Shown piece after piece: positions 44,205 to 46,336 of a stretch of DNA of 46,336 nt; the first letter of the stretch is position 1; every line of letters begins with the position of its first letter. The notes beneath the pieces are model-generated. The model saw nothing but the letters and a program-made list of their open reading frames with translations. It was not told the origin of the DNA and made no database searches. The stretch spans positions 1-46,336 of the forward strand of contig JBDKTO010000007.1 of NCBI GenBank assembly GCA_039680175.1, in the 5' to 3' direction. A program made the position numbers and the translations under genes. The stretch comes from Veillonellales bacterium (GTDB lineage Bacteria; Bacillota; Negativicutes; JAAYSF01).

Positions 44205-46087
44205 ATCGAGTAGGAGGCTACCCATTAATTGAGTAGCCGACCTCTCCCACCACAGTGCGTACCGTTCGGTACACGGCGGTTCAATAATTTAACGTAAATG
44301 AAATGCCTCGTATTTCTTCGTTATGTTCATATAGCCTAGGGATTCGAGGTATTTGTCTGTTAGCGTTCTTTTCAGTATTGGACTATTTGCTACACGCCAA
44401 TATCCCAATCTTGTATTGGCGTATTCCCATGCTTTCCTTTTATCCAGTCCTAATCTTTTCAGATTTTCAAACCGTGCCGAGATTTTCTTCCATTGTTTCC
44501 ATAGATACATTCTCAACCTGCGTCTTATCCACTGATTCATTTCCTGCATTTTGCCCCGCATGTCAGCGATGGAAAAATAGCCCAGCCATCCGGTTGTGTA
44601 TCTTCTTAGTTCCAGCAAAATGGCACCGATTGATCGGCCTCTGTTGCGGCCGGTTATTTCTTTGACCTTTTGCTTGTATCGTTTTAATACTTTGCCATGG
44701 GGCCGGATTCCTACTTTTCCTACTGCTTTATGCAGTGAGAATCCAAGAAACTTCTCGCGTAACGGACTGCCTACCTTACTTTTCTTACGGTTTACTTTTA
44801 GTTTCAGTTTCTCTTCAAGATAGCTTATACAGCTTTCCATTACGCGTTTTGCAGCTCTGGGACTTTTCACGTAGACATTACAGTCGTCTGCATATCTCAC
44901 AAATTTATGTCCTCTGCTTTCCAGCAGTTTGTCGAATTTCGTGAGATAAATATTGGATAGGAGCGGTGACAGATTCCCTCCCTGCGGTGTTCCCGCTAGG
45001 GTCGGGCTCATTATACCGCCTTCCATGACTCCGCTTTTCAGATATTTCCGGATAAGCCCTATTACCCGCTCATCTTTTATTTTCTCGCGGAGCATGTTGA
45101 TGAGAATGTCATGGTTCACTGTGTCGAAGTACTGCGCCAGGTCGAGCTCTACTATTCTCGTATATCCCTCTTCATAGTAGGCTTCTGCCTGCTTTATGGC
45201 CTGATGCGCATTTCTTCCCGGTCGGAAGCCATAGCTACTATCGGAAAATGTCTCTTCGAAGATTGGCTGGAGTACCTGCGCTATGGCCTGCTGTATCAGC
45301 CTGTCCAATACCGTTGGTATTCCCAGCTTTCTTTTGCCGCCGTCCGGTTTCGGAATTTCTACCCGTCGTACCGGCTGTGGCTTGTATCTTTCGCTTTTCA
45401 GGGCTTCAAGAAATTCTCCTTTGTGCTCTTTCAGCCACGCTTTCATCTCACCAACCTGCATTCCGTCTATTCCTGCAGCACCTTTCTTACGCATTACTCG
45501 AAAATAGGCTTTATTCAGATTGTCACGGCTTAAAATTTGCTCTAACAAGTTTACGCGGTTCCTTCTTGCCGATTCCGGTGTCACCATGCTCCGCGCTCCC
45601 TTGCTGCTCTTTGCTTCCAGCATACCCTCACAGGGGCAGCCCATTTTACTGGTTTTCTGCTCTCTTAACATGTCTTCACCTTCCTTTGCTCAGAAACTCG
45701 ATTATTGTTCGGTCTTTCCCGGGAATTTCCCCGGTACTATGACCTCGGCTGACTTCTCACGGTAAATCTTGTTTCAACCATGCTTCAATTTAATTATTTC
45801 CGCATGTCCGCGAGACCTCCCCGGGTAAGAACGCAGTCTTTCTCTCCATCTATCCGCTACATCTACAGGATTAGCCTCGAATAGTTTAGGGCTTCAGTTT
45901 GTGAGGCAACCTTACCCGGCTTCTTCCTGCCTTGTATGTGATTTCTGTTCGTCGGACCGGAGATTTGCCGCTGGCTTCCTTCAGATTCCACCTCGCGATG
46001 GACACCCTTGCTTTAAGCTGTACGCTTGGCACTATTAACCCGCGCTCGGGACTTTCACCCGTTAGACTGCGCCCATGCCGGGCGCAC
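44205..46087 (-). mobile_element. Complete group II intron, bacterial class C
   Basis: On the minus strand the element starts GTGCGCCCGGCATGGGCGC at 46087 and ends CTCGAT at 44205, about 1.88 kb. Domain V is the 34-nt hairpin near 44249-44282 (GAACCGCC...GGTACGCAC). Domain VI is the GGCTACTC/GGGTAGCC hairpin at 44216-44238. It encodes one reverse transcriptase. Class C introns insert behind terminator hairpins, and here the hairpin 46091-46131 lies directly upstream, while the 3' flank TTTTATC looks like the displaced T-tract of that terminator. Confidence 0.92.
44289..45671 (-). CDS. ltrA: Group II intron reverse transcriptase/maturase
   Basis: The 460-residue protein has the intron RT blocks: RRVEIPKPDGGKRKLGIPTVLDR near residue 103, YGFRPGRNAHQA near 148, LDLAQYFDTVNHD near 176, GTPQGGNLSPLLSNI near 228 and the catalytic YADD near 262. 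A maturase X domain follows, with KFLGFSL and RYTTGWLGYF. It has no HNH endonuclease at its end, as expected for class C. The ATG follows GGAAGGTG. The protein splices and mobilises the surrounding intron. Confidence 0.95.
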   Translation of the reverse strand: MLREQKTSKMGCPCEGMLEAKSSKGARSMVTPESARRNRVNLLEQILSRDNLNKAYFRVMRKKGAAGIDGMQVGEMKAWLKEHKGEFLEALKSERYKPQPVRRVEIPKPDGGKRKLGIPTVLDRLIQQAIAQVLQPIFEETFSDSSYGFRPGRNAHQAIKQAEAYYEEGYTRIVELDLAQYFDTVNHDILINMLREKIKDERVIGLIRKYLKSGVMEGGIMSPTLAGTPQGGNLSPLLSNIYLTKFDKLLESRGHKFVRYADDCNVYVKSPRAAKRVMESCISYLEEKLKLKVNRKKSKVGSPLREKFLGFSLHKAVGKVGIRPHGKVLKRYKQKVKEITGRNRGRSIGAILLELRRYTTGWLGYFSIADMRGKMQEMNQWIRRRLRMYLWKQWKKISARFENLKRLGLDKRKAWEYANTRLGYWRVANSPILKRTLTDKYLESLGYMNITKKYEAFHLR

Positions 46088-46090
46088 CAC

Positions 46091-46137
46091 AATAATCCCT
46101 GTCAAATTAACCAAAATTGACAGGGATTATTCTTTTT
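46091..46137. terminator. Terminator hairpin targeted by the intron
   Basis: AATAATCCCTGTCAA (46091-46105) pairs perfectly with TTGACAGGGATTATT (46117-46131), followed by CTTTTTT on the plus strand. On the minus strand the hairpin directly precedes the intron. Confidence 0.85.
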
Positions 46138-46336
46138 TCGCCATTATCAATGATACGGTTCTCCATATCACTCACATTGTCGAATTAGGAGATAGGAAAA
46201 ATTAGGCATGATGAACGATGATATTAGCAGTCCGCGCCACTGCGGAACAAATTCCAGCTTTTTTTAGATCAAATCGTCTTATCACTTTTAGGCTGTCCAT
46301 ATGCCAATTACCTTCTAACACTAATTGCCGTAATTT
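46138..46336. other. Right end of the window, no clear gene
   Basis: The last 199 nt are AT-rich. A 32-codon frame on the minus strand (MDSLKVIRRFDLKKAG, from 46303) is the only short frame with a plausible ATG; it is too short and lacks a clean ribosome site, so it is not called. Confidence 0.4.

Noticed and set aside
46204-46303. 32-codon minus-strand frame at the right edge
   Set aside because: Too short, without clear ribosome site or similarity I recognise.

Overview
The window looks like a spore-forming, diderm, strictly anaerobic Firmicute of the Negativicutes (Sporomusa/Pelosinus type). Three things point there: a spore coat cotJ cluster, a periplasmic OmpH/Skp-like chaperone that implies an outer membrane, and a selenocysteine-dependent glycine/betaine-reductase-type operon. 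This placement is inferred from gene content; no rRNA gene is present.

Region 1 (1-9840, all minus strand) is a reductase operon transcribed leftwards: radical SAM protein, metal-dependent amidohydrolase, a GrdE/GrdG/GrdI-like subunit, a selenocysteine-containing GrdB/GrdF/GrdH-like subunit, thioredoxin reductase, thioredoxin, selenoprotein GrdA, GrdC, GrdD and the start of an NfnA/SudB-like flavoprotein. In the known system NADPH reduces TrxB, then TrxA, then GrdA; protein B loads the substrate onto GrdA as a carboxymethyl-selenoether, and GrdC/GrdD release acetyl phosphate. Two UGA codons (5176-5178 and 3367-3369) must be read as selenocysteine, otherwise grdA and the grdB-like gene are split or truncated. 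The substrate-specific pair is atypical. The GrdE-like protein has no cysteine where the pyruvoyl-forming Asn-Cys is expected, and the Sec motif of the GrdB-like protein is U-G-T-S-S-R-G-G. With an amidohydrolase at the head of the operon, this could be a reductase for an unrecognised substrate.

Region 2 (9841-15841) holds palindromic control sites, a structured leader in front of a chemotaxis receptor, the cotJA-cotJB-(broken cotJC) cluster, a PspC protein, an FtsW-type cell-wall protein and a beta-propeller protein. Region 3 (15925-20552) is an amide-catabolic cluster: FCD-GntR regulator with a palindromic operator, permease, asparaginase, DUF2848 protein and nitrilase. Region 4 (20581-31616) carries hairpin repeat elements, an SNF2/SWIM helicase, a probable stand-alone ncRNA with its own promoter and terminator, an FMN reductase, OmpH, secreted proteins, an NRAMP transporter and a glcDF-type 2-hydroxyacid dehydrogenase pair.

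Region 5 (31870-42000) has a hypothetical protein, a secreted repeat protein, a 2-hydroxyacid dehydrogenase, a GlnK/GlnL-like two-component system next to a DASS transporter, and a CstA transporter. Two diverged direct repeats of about 83 nt flank the dehydrogenase-to-transporter block, and a group II intron remnant sits beside one of them. Region 6 (42330-46336) is more AT-rich at its start and contains a secreted hypothetical protein, a MalY/PatB-type lyase and a complete group IIC intron inserted behind a terminator hairpin. No tRNA, rRNA or CRISPR array was recognised.
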